10,063 nucleotides of DNA from Gemmatimonadales bacterium UBA4718 (GTDB taxonomy: Bacteria; Gemmatimonadota; Gemmatimonadetes; Gemmatimonadales; Gemmatimonadaceae), in NCBI GenBank assembly GCA_002404375.1, contig DHJO01000051.1:1426-11488 (forward strand), given 5' to 3'. Position numbers and translations under genes: made by a program. Below the pieces are notes generated by a model that was not told the origin of the DNA, did no database searches, and saw only the letters and a list, made by a program, of their open reading frames with translations. Numbering within the stretch: position 1 is the first letter of the stretch; each line of letters begins with the position of its first letter. Shown here piece by piece: positions 1-5,761 of this stretch.

Positions 1-335
1 TGCCGCATGTTCTGGCCGACGTAGGTCCAGAACGCCTGAATAGCCTGCTGGAGCTGCGGGCGCGTCGTCGTAGTCACTCCACCACTCGCTGAAATCACCC
101 GACCTTCGGCCGGGTAAAGACTCATGAGCCGGTTTACCGGATCGGGCTTGGACAGATCGTAGGTGTTGGCGACGAGGTGCTTGAGACTGTCGGCGATCAC
201 CTTCTTGTCGGCGGCGGACATGTCCGAAGCGGATCGGGGTCCGCAGGCGAACAAGACGACAATTGCGCCGACAATCCCGGACCAGGTGAGCGGCCGGGAA
301 ATACGCGAGCGACGAGGCGAGGCAAAACCACTCAT
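1..335 (-). CDS. SnoaL/NTF2-like lipoprotein, N-terminal part (runs off left edge)
   Basis: An open frame reads on the minus strand from an ATG at 335 to the window edge, giving about 111 residues with no stop. The N-terminus has basic residues (M-S-G-F-A-S-P-R-R-S-R), a hydrophobic segment (about residues 18-30) and a lipobox ending L-F-A-C with the cysteine at residue 31, so an exported lipoprotein is expected. The mature part (A-A-D-K-K-V-I-A-D-S, then L-Y-P-A-E-G-R-V-I-S-A-S-G-G and Q-A-I-Q-A-F-W) resembles the start of the SnoaL/DUF4440 NTF2-like fold: a helix, then a strand carrying G-R-V, then another helix. The substrate or function of such lipoproteins is generally unknown. No good Shine-Dalgarno is visible before this ATG; the next in-frame Met lies after the lipobox, which favours this start. 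It is transcribed divergently from the gene at 559. The fold call rests on weak pattern similarity; the lipoprotein call is firmer. Confidence 0.72.
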   Translation of the reverse strand, partial: MSGFASPRRSRISRPLTWSGIVGAIVVLFACGPRSASDMSAADKKVIADSLKHLVANTYDLSKPDPVNRLMSLYPAEGRVISASGGVTTTTRPQLQQAIQAFWTYVGQNMR

Positions 336-360
336 GAGCGAAAAGTACACCGCGCGCCAT

Positions 361-399
361 GAGACGGTGCCGTCTCGTAATAGAGACAACCCCTGTCTC
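361..399. repeat. Tandem inverted repeats with GAGAC/GTCTC half-sites, candidate operator
   Basis: Two neighbouring palindromes are visible. The first is GAGACGG-TG-CCGTCTC at 361-376, and the second is GAGACA-ACCCC-TGTCTC at 383-399. The GAGAC/GTCTC half-sites begin at 361, 372, 383 and 395, so they recur every 11-12 bases, about one helical turn. The block lies 26-64 bases upstream of the minus-strand start at 335, in the intergenic region shared with the plus-strand gene at 559. This layout suits a dimeric repressor or activator binding side by side, but it is an inference; small RNA hairpins in the minus-strand leader are the alternative. Confidence 0.45.
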
Positions 400-404
400 C
401 GGCT

Positions 405-419
405 GGGGACATCCTCCCC
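405..419. repeat. Short inverted repeat GGGGA-N5-TCCCC
   Basis: GGGGA at 405-409 and TCCCC at 415-419 form a 5-bp perfect inverted repeat with a 5-base loop, immediately beside the GAGAC/GTCTC block. It may be a third element of the same regulatory region or a chance hit in GC-rich DNA. Confidence 0.25.
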
Positions 420-544
420 GAAAACATCGAGTTAGCCCGCGTTTCACAGGGTAAACGTCCGGCTTGGCCGTTGCCTCTATAGATGCCGCCGGAGGGCATT
501 TTCCCGGCGCATCAACGTCGCCCAGCTGTCATTTCCCTGTCATC

Positions 545-553
545 GGGAAGGAG
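545..553 (+). promoter_or_regulatory. Strong ribosome binding site for the 559 gene
   Basis: GGGAAGGAG at 545-553 lies 5 bases before the ATG at 559, a near-ideal Shine-Dalgarno that fixes this start and the lipoprotein signal peptide that follows. Confidence 0.85.
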
Positions 554-558
554 TTTTT

Positions 559-1206
559 ATGAGGAAGAGTTATCTGTTGCTTGCAGGAGCGGGTGCCGTG
601 CTTCTGGCCGCTTGCAGCGGCGACAAGAAAGTGGCGATGAACGACGATCTCAAGAACGATCTGGCGCTTGCCTCGTCGTCCGATGGGATAACGCTCGCCA
701 ACAGCTCCCCAAATGCGGGCCAACAGGTGATCTCGGCCATTGAGCGCACAGCTCCTCCGACGCGCCAGCCAGCTCCCTCGACTCGGGTAAGACACCACAA
801 GGCGGCTCCGAAGGCCCCGCCGCAGGTCGTTAAGACCACAGCGCCGGCCACTGTCGCGCAGACCGAGCCCCAGTCGGTAGCGCCGGAACCGGTCGCCAAC
901 GACCCGACGCCGGTTTCGCCTCGCCCTCAGCCGGCGACGGTTTCCTATCCGAGCGGCCCGTCGTCTGGTGGTGACGATGGCCGCGTGAGCCGCGGGTCGG
1001 GTGCGGGCGCAATTATCGGAACGATTCTGGGCGCCGTGATTCGTGGTGGAGTAGTTGGCGATGGAGACAACTGCGATCCGCGCACTGACGGTCGTGGACG
1101 TGGCGGGGTATCGATAAACCGCCAGATTCCGTTCCCACCGATCAATATCGGTACCGGGCGAGTCGGTGGCGGTGGAGGCTATCCCCGTAGAGGCGGACAC
1201 CAATAG
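559..1206 (+). CDS. Lipoprotein with Pro-rich tether and Gly-zipper-like segment
   Basis: This encodes a 215-residue exported lipoprotein. The N-terminus is M-R-K-S-Y followed by a hydrophobic stretch and the lipobox L-L-A-A-C, with the lipidated cysteine at residue 19. Residues 28-48 carry the motif N-D-D-L-K-N-D-L-A-L-A and a second L-A-N. Residues about 65-135 are rich in Pro, Thr, Ala and Val and probably form an extended tether through the periplasm. Residues 146-167 show glycine spacing typical of a Gly-zipper membrane or oligomer segment (G-A-G-A-I-I-G-T-I-L-G). They are followed by D-N-C-D-P-R and a Gly/Arg-rich tail. The next gene repeats this architecture, so the two look like paralogs, with this copy lacking the beta-rich domain. 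The start is supported by the strong ribosome binding site. I do not recognise a named family and give no function beyond envelope lipoprotein. Confidence 0.85.
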   Translation: MRKSYLLLAGAGAVLLAACSGDKKVAMNDDLKNDLALASSSDGITLANSSPNAGQQVISAIERTAPPTRQPAPSTRVRHHKAAPKAPPQVVKTTAPATVAQTEPQSVAPEPVANDPTPVSPRPQPATVSYPSGPSSGGDDGRVSRGSGAGAIIGTILGAVIRGGVVGDGDNCDPRTDGRGRGGVSINRQIPFPPINIGTGRVGGGGGYPRRGGHQ

Positions 1207-1213
1207 GCAACTA

Positions 1214-1250
1214 GGGTGCGGCCCGATCGAACCGCACCCCTTTCTGCTTT
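1214..1250 (+). terminator. Terminator-like hairpin between the two lipoprotein genes
   Basis: GGGTGCGG at 1214-1221 pairs perfectly with CCGCACCC at 1232-1239 around a 10-base loop, and is followed by the T-rich stretch CTTTCTGCTTT. It begins 8 bases after the stop of the upstream gene and ends just before the start of the next, so it may end or attenuate the transcript. The tail is interrupted by C and G, so termination may be partial. Confidence 0.7.
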
Positions 1251-1260
1251 CGAGATGACC

Positions 1261-2181
1261 ATGATGAAAACCACTTTCTCGAGGATCGCTACACCGGTCC
1301 TCTTTGCCGTTACGATCGCCCTTGGCGCCTGCAAGCAGGGTGACAAGCCCGAGGACGCGCTCGCGCAGGATACCTCACTTGCTCACGACCTGAGCCTGGC
1401 GAACGCCGACACCATGGCGCAGCCACAGCTAAAGGACGTCCCGCTGACGACGGTTCCGACCGTGAATCCCGCTGCGCAGGCTCCAAGAGTGACGCCGCGT
1501 CAGACTCCGTCAGAGATTCTCACGCCGAGCAGAAATTCACGTCGCGTGGTGACGACTCGTACGCCGCCGCCGGTGGAAAAGGCTCCGGTTACCGAGAGCG
1601 GGAACACCGTGACAGTGAACGAAGGCTCCAGCACTGGGTCCACCCGCGGTACAGGCATGATCGCCAGCGGGTCGGAGATTTCCCTGTACTCAGGCCAGCG
1701 TGTTTGCACGAACACCTACGCCGTGGGAGATCGTTTCACAGCGAGCGTGGCTGAATCGGTGCAGGGCTCGAACGGTGTCGCCATTCCAGCGGGTGCCACT
1801 GCGGTGATAGAGGTGACTTCGCTCAAGCGCAGCGAGAACGCGAACGACAACATCGCGATGGAATTCGTGGTGCGCTCGATCGCGTTCAACGGAACGACCT
1901 ATCCGGTGAGCTCCACGGTGACCTCGGCGCAGGTGGACAAAGTGCGCAACGGTGACGCGAGCAACGACGCCAGGAAGGTTGCAACGGGCGCCGTAATAGG
2001 CGCGATTGCCGGACAGATCTTCGGACACCACACCAAGTCCACTGTGATCGGAGCCGCCACTGGCGCCGCCGCGGGTGCGGTAGTCGCGGGCGCAACCGGC
2101 AAGTACGATGGGTGCGTTCCGAACGGCGGGCATATATCGCTCAAGCTCACTCAGCCGATGACGGTACAGCAGTCGGTCTGA
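1261..2181 (+). CDS. Gly-zipper lipoprotein with beta-rich domain
   Basis: This encodes a 306-residue lipoprotein when read from the ATG at 1261. Met codons at 1255 and 1264 are also possible; a weak GAG at 1252-1254 suits 1261. A longer frame from a GTG at 1216 would start inside the terminator stem and is unlikely. The lipobox is L-G-A-C, with the cysteine at residue 24. Residues 36-51 (Q-D-T-S-L-A-H-D-L-S-L-A-N) match the motif of the preceding lipoprotein, and a Pro/Thr-rich tether follows to about residue 115. Residues about 133-235 look like a beta-rich domain (G-D-R-F-T-A-S-V, then I-P-A-G-A-T-A-V-I-E-V), loosely reminiscent of the VirB10/TrbI-type barrel. Residues 243-280 form a Gly zipper (G-A-V-I-G-A-I-A-G and T-V-I-G-A-A-T-G), followed by D-G-C-V-P. 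It probably anchors or spans envelope layers; the exact role is unknown. Confidence 0.85.
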   Translation: MMKTTFSRIATPVLFAVTIALGACKQGDKPEDALAQDTSLAHDLSLANADTMAQPQLKDVPLTTVPTVNPAAQAPRVTPRQTPSEILTPSRNSRRVVTTRTPPPVEKAPVTESGNTVTVNEGSSTGSTRGTGMIASGSEISLYSGQRVCTNTYAVGDRFTASVAESVQGSNGVAIPAGATAVIEVTSLKRSENANDNIAMEFVVRSIAFNGTTYPVSSTVTSAQVDKVRNGDASNDARKVATGAVIGAIAGQIFGHHTKSTVIGAATGAAAGAVVAGATGKYDGCVPNGGHISLKLTQPMTVQQSV

Positions 2182-2201
2182 TCGCCGCGACTGGAAATAG
2201 A

Positions 2202-2236
2202 AAAGGCGCGCTCAGATGAAGCGCGCCTTTTTTTTC
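2202..2236. terminator. Strong bidirectional rho-independent terminator
   Basis: AAAGGCGCGC at 2202-2211 pairs perfectly with GCGCGCCTTT at 2221-2230 around a 9-base loop, and the plus strand continues with a run of eight T residues (2228-2235). The A-rich left flank supplies a shorter U tract for minus-strand transcripts. It sits between the convergent genes ending at 2181 and 2244 and can serve both. Confidence 0.92.
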
Positions 2237-2243
2237 TTAATTG

Positions 2244-2405
2244 CTAGCTGATGTAATTCTTGGCGATGCGGTGGCCGAAGTACATCCCTATTCCCGTCCC
2301 GACCATGCTTACCATGAAGGCTGTCGTAAAGCCCACGGTCGCGCCGAGGGCCCAACCGGCGTAGCTGCCGATCGTTGCGCCGATAAAGGAGAAGAGCTTG
2401 CCCAT
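2244..2405 (-). CDS. Small Gly-rich membrane protein (53 aa)
   Basis: From the ATG at 2405 the product is 53 residues, beginning M-G-K-L-F-S-F-I-G-A and ending R-I-A-K-N-Y-I-S. Nearly all of it is hydrophobic, with small residues at regular spacing (G-A-T-I-G-S-Y-A-G, then G-A-T-V-G and G-T-G-I-G), as in Gly-zipper membrane helices. One or two membrane passes are likely, with a short basic tail (H-R-I-A-K). A GTG at 2438 would add 11 residues (M-P-I-P-R-R-A-R-P-F-G); neither start has a good ribosome binding site, and I prefer the internal ATG because the product then begins in the usual style of such proteins. It lies 51 bases downstream of the four-TM protein gene on the same strand and probably shares its transcript. 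The bidirectional terminator follows. No function is assigned. Confidence 0.7.
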   Translation of the reverse strand: MGKLFSFIGATIGSYAGWALGATVGFTTAFMVSMVGTGIGMYFGHRIAKNYIS

Positions 2406-2456
2406 ACCAAATGGACGAGCGCGGCGCGGGATCGGCACTCCACGCCGCCGGAAAAG

Positions 2457-2894
2457 CTACGCCGGGGAGTCCTCGGAGTAGAGCTTGGCGCCCGCCCACG
2501 CCGACAAGAAAAAGTTCACCAGCCCGATGAACGCGAATGTCCACCAGAGTCCCGCGGACATCATCCCCATGTGCAGGTATCCCGAATAGAAGATTCCGGC
2601 GAGAACCCAGAACAGGACCGCGACATACGTGGCTGTCCGCAGCCCGGGACCAAAGCGCGGGCGAATCGCCGCATAGGTCCAGACCAGCAGAATTCCGAGT
2701 ACGAGGTCCATGACGATGTAGCTGACCATCGCCGAGCCCTTATTCATTTGATCGGCCAGGCCCGGCTTGAACGCGTCTGATTCCGCCTTCATACGCGCGC
2801 CGACAATGAACATGTTCGATACAATATCGATGGCGTTCATGACGACACCGGCAACGATACCTCCGATCAGGACCTTCTGTGTGTTTATGGCCAT
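2457..2894 (-). CDS. Four-TM integral membrane protein, unknown function
   Basis: This encodes a 145-residue membrane protein. Hydrophobic segments lie at about residues 8-31, 55-76, 86-108 and 112-138, giving four predicted membrane helices. A polar loop rich in K, E and D (about 34-54) joins the first two, and the loop between helices 2 and 3 carries R-P-R-F-G-P-G-L-R-T-A, the most family-like motif I can see. Helix 1 has the small-residue pattern G-G-I-V-A-G-V-V-M-N. There is no cleavable signal peptide, lipobox or obvious catalytic motif. The ATG at 2894 is preceded by GAGGA with a 4-base gap. It is probably the first gene of a two-gene unit with the small membrane protein at 2244-2405. 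I recognise it only as a hypothetical membrane protein type; the topology is a reading of hydrophobicity, not a computation. Confidence 0.82.
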   Translation of the reverse strand: MAINTQKVLIGGIVAGVVMNAIDIVSNMFIVGARMKAESDAFKPGLADQMNKGSAMVSYIVMDLVLGILLVWTYAAIRPRFGPGLRTATYVAVLFWVLAGIFYSGYLHMGMMSAGLWWTFAFIGLVNFFLSAWAGAKLYSEDSPA

Positions 2895-3005
2895 GCTATC
2901 CTCGGGCTAGGGATGGAGTCGCGCCACAACCGAGGGAGTGTCGATCCCATTTGGACCAGCGTCAAGAGGCAATCGCGCAACCACGGCCAATGAGTCAATC
3001 CGGTC

Positions 3006-3060
3006 AACTGCAAACAAAAGACTACCGGCCGCTCCCGGCAGGTAGTCTTCAGTTGCAGTT
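3006..3060 (-). terminator. Long two-part terminator hairpin after the DsbA-like gene
   Basis: The outer arms AACTGCAA (3006-3013) and TTGCAGTT (3053-3060) and the inner arms AAGACTACC (3018-3026) and GGTAGTCTT (3041-3049) are all perfectly complementary, separated by small internal loops. Read on the minus strand, the inner stem is followed by T-rich CTTTTGTTTG, as in a rho-independent terminator. It starts 28 bases after the stop of the DsbA-like gene and closes that operon. Confidence 0.8.
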
Positions 3061-3087
3061 AACGAACTCCATAATCCCAACTGAGTG

Positions 3088-3876
3088 CTACGGCATCTTG
3101 CCGTCACGCTCGCGTGCGAGCAACTGTTCGATGATCTGACGGAACGCATCCAGGGGCTGCGCGCCGCGGATCGATGTCCCTTCCACGATGTCGCCTGTCT
3201 TTGTCCTGCCGATCACGAATCCCGGTGTGCCCTCGACACCGGCGGCGGCACCTTCGGCGAGTCCACGGTCCACCAGCGCAGCGTTCCGACCTGACGACAT
3301 ACATCTGTCGAACGTCGGACCATCCATTCCTAGCGAACGCGCACGTTCGGCGAGCTGTGGCAAGTCCAGCGCCCTCTGGTTCTGGAATAGCGCGTCGTGC
3401 ATCGCCCAGTACTTGCCTTGCTCGCCGGCGCAATGCGCTGCTTCAGCCGCCTTGCGTGCGTGTGAGTGGAGCTGTTCGAGGGGGTAGTCGCGAAACACGT
3501 ATCGAACTTTCCCCGCGTCAATGTATTCCTTCTTGAGGGCCACCAGCGTCGTGCTGTAGAACCGCTGGCAGAACGGGCACTGGTAGTCAGAGAACTCGAC
3601 GATCGTAACCGGCGCGTCAGCGCGGCCCAACGACGGAGCGTCGGCCACGCTGGTGCGCACGGGCCCGGCCGCGGCCGCTCTAGCTTGAGCCGGACGCTGA
3701 CTGAGCATTCGCAGGATCTGCGCGAGCTGGTTCTTGACGATCTCCTGATCCGCCTTGATGTGCTCGAGGTCAGCTCTCATCGCGGCGAGCTCGCGAGTGG
3801 TGTCGACGGCCATCTGCGCACTGAGTGTCGGCGCGGCGAAAAGAATCGCGAGCGCCGGAATCAAAAGGCTTCGCAT
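3088..3876 (-). CDS. DsbA-family thioredoxin-fold disulfide oxidoreductase
   Basis: This encodes a 262-residue exported thiol oxidoreductase of the DsbA family (thioredoxin_4-like). Residues 1-20 are a signal peptide (M-R-S-L-L-I-P-A-L-A, ending L-S-A-Q). Residues about 24-60 form a charged, Leu-spaced helix that looks like a coiled coil and may drive dimerisation, as the stalks of DsbC/DsbG-type proteins do. The thioredoxin fold starts near residue 86 (D-A-P-V-T-I-V-E-F-S-D-Y), with the active site C-P-F-C at 100-103 and the cis-proline loop G-T-P-G-F at 216-220. Two further cysteines at 149 and 192 may form a structural disulfide. The ATG at 3876 has GGGGA (3884-3888) 7 bases upstream. The gene starts 25 bases after the stop of the Cys-rich FN3 lipoprotein, suggesting co-transcription and a role in its folding. 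Whether it oxidises, isomerises or reduces cannot be told from sequence. Confidence 0.93.
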   Translation of the reverse strand: MRSLLIPALAILFAAPTLSAQMAVDTTRELAAMRADLEHIKADQEIVKNQLAQILRMLSQRPAQARAAAAGPVRTSVADAPSLGRADAPVTIVEFSDYQCPFCQRFYSTTLVALKKEYIDAGKVRYVFRDYPLEQLHSHARKAAEAAHCAGEQGKYWAMHDALFQNQRALDLPQLAERARSLGMDGPTFDRCMSSGRNAALVDRGLAEGAAAGVEGTPGFVIGRTKTGDIVEGTSIRGAQPLDAFRQIIEQLLARERDGKMP

Positions 3877-3901
3877 CGGATTGTCCCCGTGAATGGTGTT
3901 G

Positions 3902-5716
3902 TCATGGCTGGCTCACTGGCGGTTGGCACACGCCCGTGTTTGCTCCGGGCGCATACACGCAGTTGTTCGACGCGCAATCGTAATTGCCCCAGCACGTCTG
4001 ATCCACTTGGCAGGTGCCGCATGACCCGCCGCAATCGATGTCACTCTCATCGCTGTCTTTGTAGCCGTCGCCGCAGCTGGACACGCAGTACTGGCCATTA
4101 CATATCGTGCCTGAGCCACACGGGTTGAAATTGCAGTCTACGAGCTGCCCGCACGTGGGATCGGCACCATCCACGAGGCCATCGCAGTTGTCGTCCAGAC
4201 CGTTTTCGCATAGCTCGCCGTCACTGCCGGCAACACCCCCGCCGTTGGTACTGGCGGTATTGGAGAGGTCAGAGCGCCCGCCGTCCCTCGTCGCTACCAC
4301 CCGGTACCAGTACGTCGTGCTTCCGTTCACGCCTGGCTGATGGAAGCCCGTCGTGTTTGCGGGCAGGTCGGCGAGGCCGGTGAATGTCACTCCGTCCTGT
4401 GCGCTCTCCAGGCGATAGCGGAATTCCACGCTGGAGTTGTCCTGCCAGGTAACCAGAATGCCGTCAGACACCGGAGCCGCGGCGAGGTTCGTCGGTGCCG
4501 CCGGTGCTGCGGTACAGTCTGGCGTCGAGGGCGCCGAAATTCCAGCCGCATTGAAGGCCATTACATGGAAACAGAGACGCTGCTCGCTCGCGACACTCAG
4601 CACGAGCGAAGTCCCATTCGCCGCCGCCGTTCCTCCGGAAGTCCACGGCCCATCTACACTACTTGCTTGCTCAACGCGAAACCCGTCTTCGTTCGTCGAG
4701 TTGTCGGCCCAGCGCACCCGAATGCTCGAGCTACTTACAGGCATCGTCTCTGTGCCTGAAGGGGCGGTGGGCGTGCCAGGCGCCGGCACCGTGACGCTGA
4801 TTGTGTTCGAATTGTCGGAGGCTCCGCCGTCCTTTCTGGCCCGAACGCGGTACCAGTAAGTCTTTGCCACAGTAACGACGGCATCGCGGTAGCTAGTACT
4901 GTTTGCGGGTAGGCTGGCGAGGGTGCTGAACGTCACACCATCGAGCGCCCGTTGCACCTCATACTGGTCCTCCACCCAGGAACGGTCCTGCCACGTGAGC
5001 GTGATGGCATCGGACGCCGGAGCAGCTACGAGGTCCGCCGGTCCTACCGGCGGGGTAGTGCAGTCGACGTTCGACGGCACGGATTCGCCCTGCGCATACA
5101 GTGCGATAACGCGGTAACAGACGACTATCTCACTCAGCCGCCCAACGTCGACGTACGACCTCGCCGCGCCGAGCGTCGTCGCAGCGGCCTCCCATGGTCC
5201 GACGCTGCTCGCCGAGCGTTCCACGCGAAATCCGCTCGCTGTACCGACGCCCGATGTCCACGCGACAACGACCGCGTTGCTCCCTTGAGGGGTAGCATCG
5301 GTGCCAGACGGCGGACCCGGTTTGGTCGTCGCGCAGACAACTTCCGAATACGCGCCGTACGTGGTGTTCCGTCCGGTCGTCCTGAACGAGCGCACCTCGT
5401 AGCAGTAGGGGGTCGACTCGGTGAGTCCGACGTCGGCATAGCTCGTCGGAGTCGCCGCCGTGCTTCCGATAAGGGAATAGCTTCCGGTCGCACCGGTGAT
5501 CGATCGGAACACCTGGAAGCCGGTCACCTGCGTTGAGCTGTACTGCCATGTCAGATCGATTTCGGACGGGGAGACGGCAGACGCGGTGATGCCTGAGGGC
5601 ACGTCTACACGGGAGGAGAGCGCTTGACCCGACCGTGGTCGAATGAGAGAGTCGCTGTCACAGGCGGCGACGATGAGCCCCGCCCAGACAGCCATGAGAA
5701 GGTTTTGATAACGCAT
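3902..5716 (-). CDS. Lipoprotein with five FN3 domains, MopE-like motif and Cys-rich tail
   Basis: This encodes a 604-residue surface or periplasmic lipoprotein. The lipobox V-A-A-C puts the lipidated cysteine at residue 19, with Asp at +2. Five fibronectin type III domains follow at about 39-131, 133-221, 223-311, 314-404 and 406-490, each with the typical L-T-W/V-x-W strand and Y/F-x-V-x-A/S core. Domains 1, 2 and 4 each carry a cysteine pair (105/128, 200/219, 382/401). At 503-522, C-E-N-G-L-D-D-N-C-D-G-L-V-D resembles the putative metal-binding motif of MopE-type proteins. Residues 548-569 (C-G-D-G-Y-K-D, then D-I-D-C-G-G-S-C-G-T-C) match a Cys-rich module common in myxobacterial surface proteins. 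There are 15 cysteines in residues 503-597. AGGAG (5723-5727) supports the ATG at 5716. FN3 arrays usually mediate adhesion or spacing; the ligand is unknown. It sits between a small lipoprotein gene and a DsbA-like gene. Confidence 0.92.
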   Translation of the reverse strand: MRYQNLLMAVWAGLIVAACDSDSLIRPRSGQALSSRVDVPSGITASAVSPSEIDLTWQYSSTQVTGFQVFRSITGATGSYSLIGSTAATPTSYADVGLTESTPYCYEVRSFRTTGRNTTYGAYSEVVCATTKPGPPSGTDATPQGSNAVVVAWTSGVGTASGFRVERSASSVGPWEAAATTLGAARSYVDVGRLSEIVVCYRVIALYAQGESVPSNVDCTTPPVGPADLVAAPASDAITLTWQDRSWVEDQYEVQRALDGVTFSTLASLPANSTSYRDAVVTVAKTYWYRVRARKDGGASDNSNTISVTVPAPGTPTAPSGTETMPVSSSSIRVRWADNSTNEDGFRVEQASSVDGPWTSGGTAAANGTSLVLSVASEQRLCFHVMAFNAAGISAPSTPDCTAAPAAPTNLAAAPVSDGILVTWQDNSSVEFRYRLESAQDGVTFTGLADLPANTTGFHQPGVNGSTTYWYRVVATRDGGRSDLSNTASTNGGGVAGSDGELCENGLDDNCDGLVDGADPTCGQLVDCNFNPCGSGTICNGQYCVSSCGDGYKDSDESDIDCGGSCGTCQVDQTCWGNYDCASNNCVYAPGANTGVCQPPVSQP

Positions 5717-5722
5717 CCTGGA

Positions 5723-5727
5723 CTCCT
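5723..5727 (-). promoter_or_regulatory. Ribosome binding site for the FN3 lipoprotein
   Basis: On the minus strand AGGAG lies 6 bases before the ATG at 5716, inside the 45-base gap after the preceding lipoprotein gene. It fixes the start that gives the lipoprotein signal peptide. Confidence 0.8.
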
Positions 5728-5761
5728 GATTGGGTGAGTAGCCACGACTCAGCGTCGTTCG

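Noticed and set aside
361..399. CRISPR-like array from repeated GAGAC/GTCTC units
   Set aside because: Units are only 5-7 bases, alternate in orientation and have no spacers; they are palindromes.
471..484. TATAGA at 478-483 as a -10 element for the 559 gene
   Set aside because: No acceptable -35 lies at the right distance; a single AT-rich hexamer is not enough.
529..1203. Long minus-strand open frame opposite the first lipoprotein gene
   Set aside because: Arg-rich, low-complexity product with no ribosome binding site; the plus-strand frame has a strong one and a clean lipobox.
2241..2780. Plus-strand frame of 179 residues across the membrane-protein genes
   Set aside because: Charged, featureless product that is the antisense of two well-supported hydrophobic proteins; it also begins within a few bases of a terminator.
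2937..2965. Possible minus-strand promoter (TTGACG at 2960-2965) for the four-TM gene
   Set aside because: The -35 is good but the hexamer 17 bases downstream (GACACT) is a poor -10, so it is not listed as a feature.
3466..4128. Plus-strand frame of 220 residues spanning the DsbA-like and FN3 genes
   Set aside because: Arg/Ser-rich shadow crossing two genes of certain identity on the other strand.
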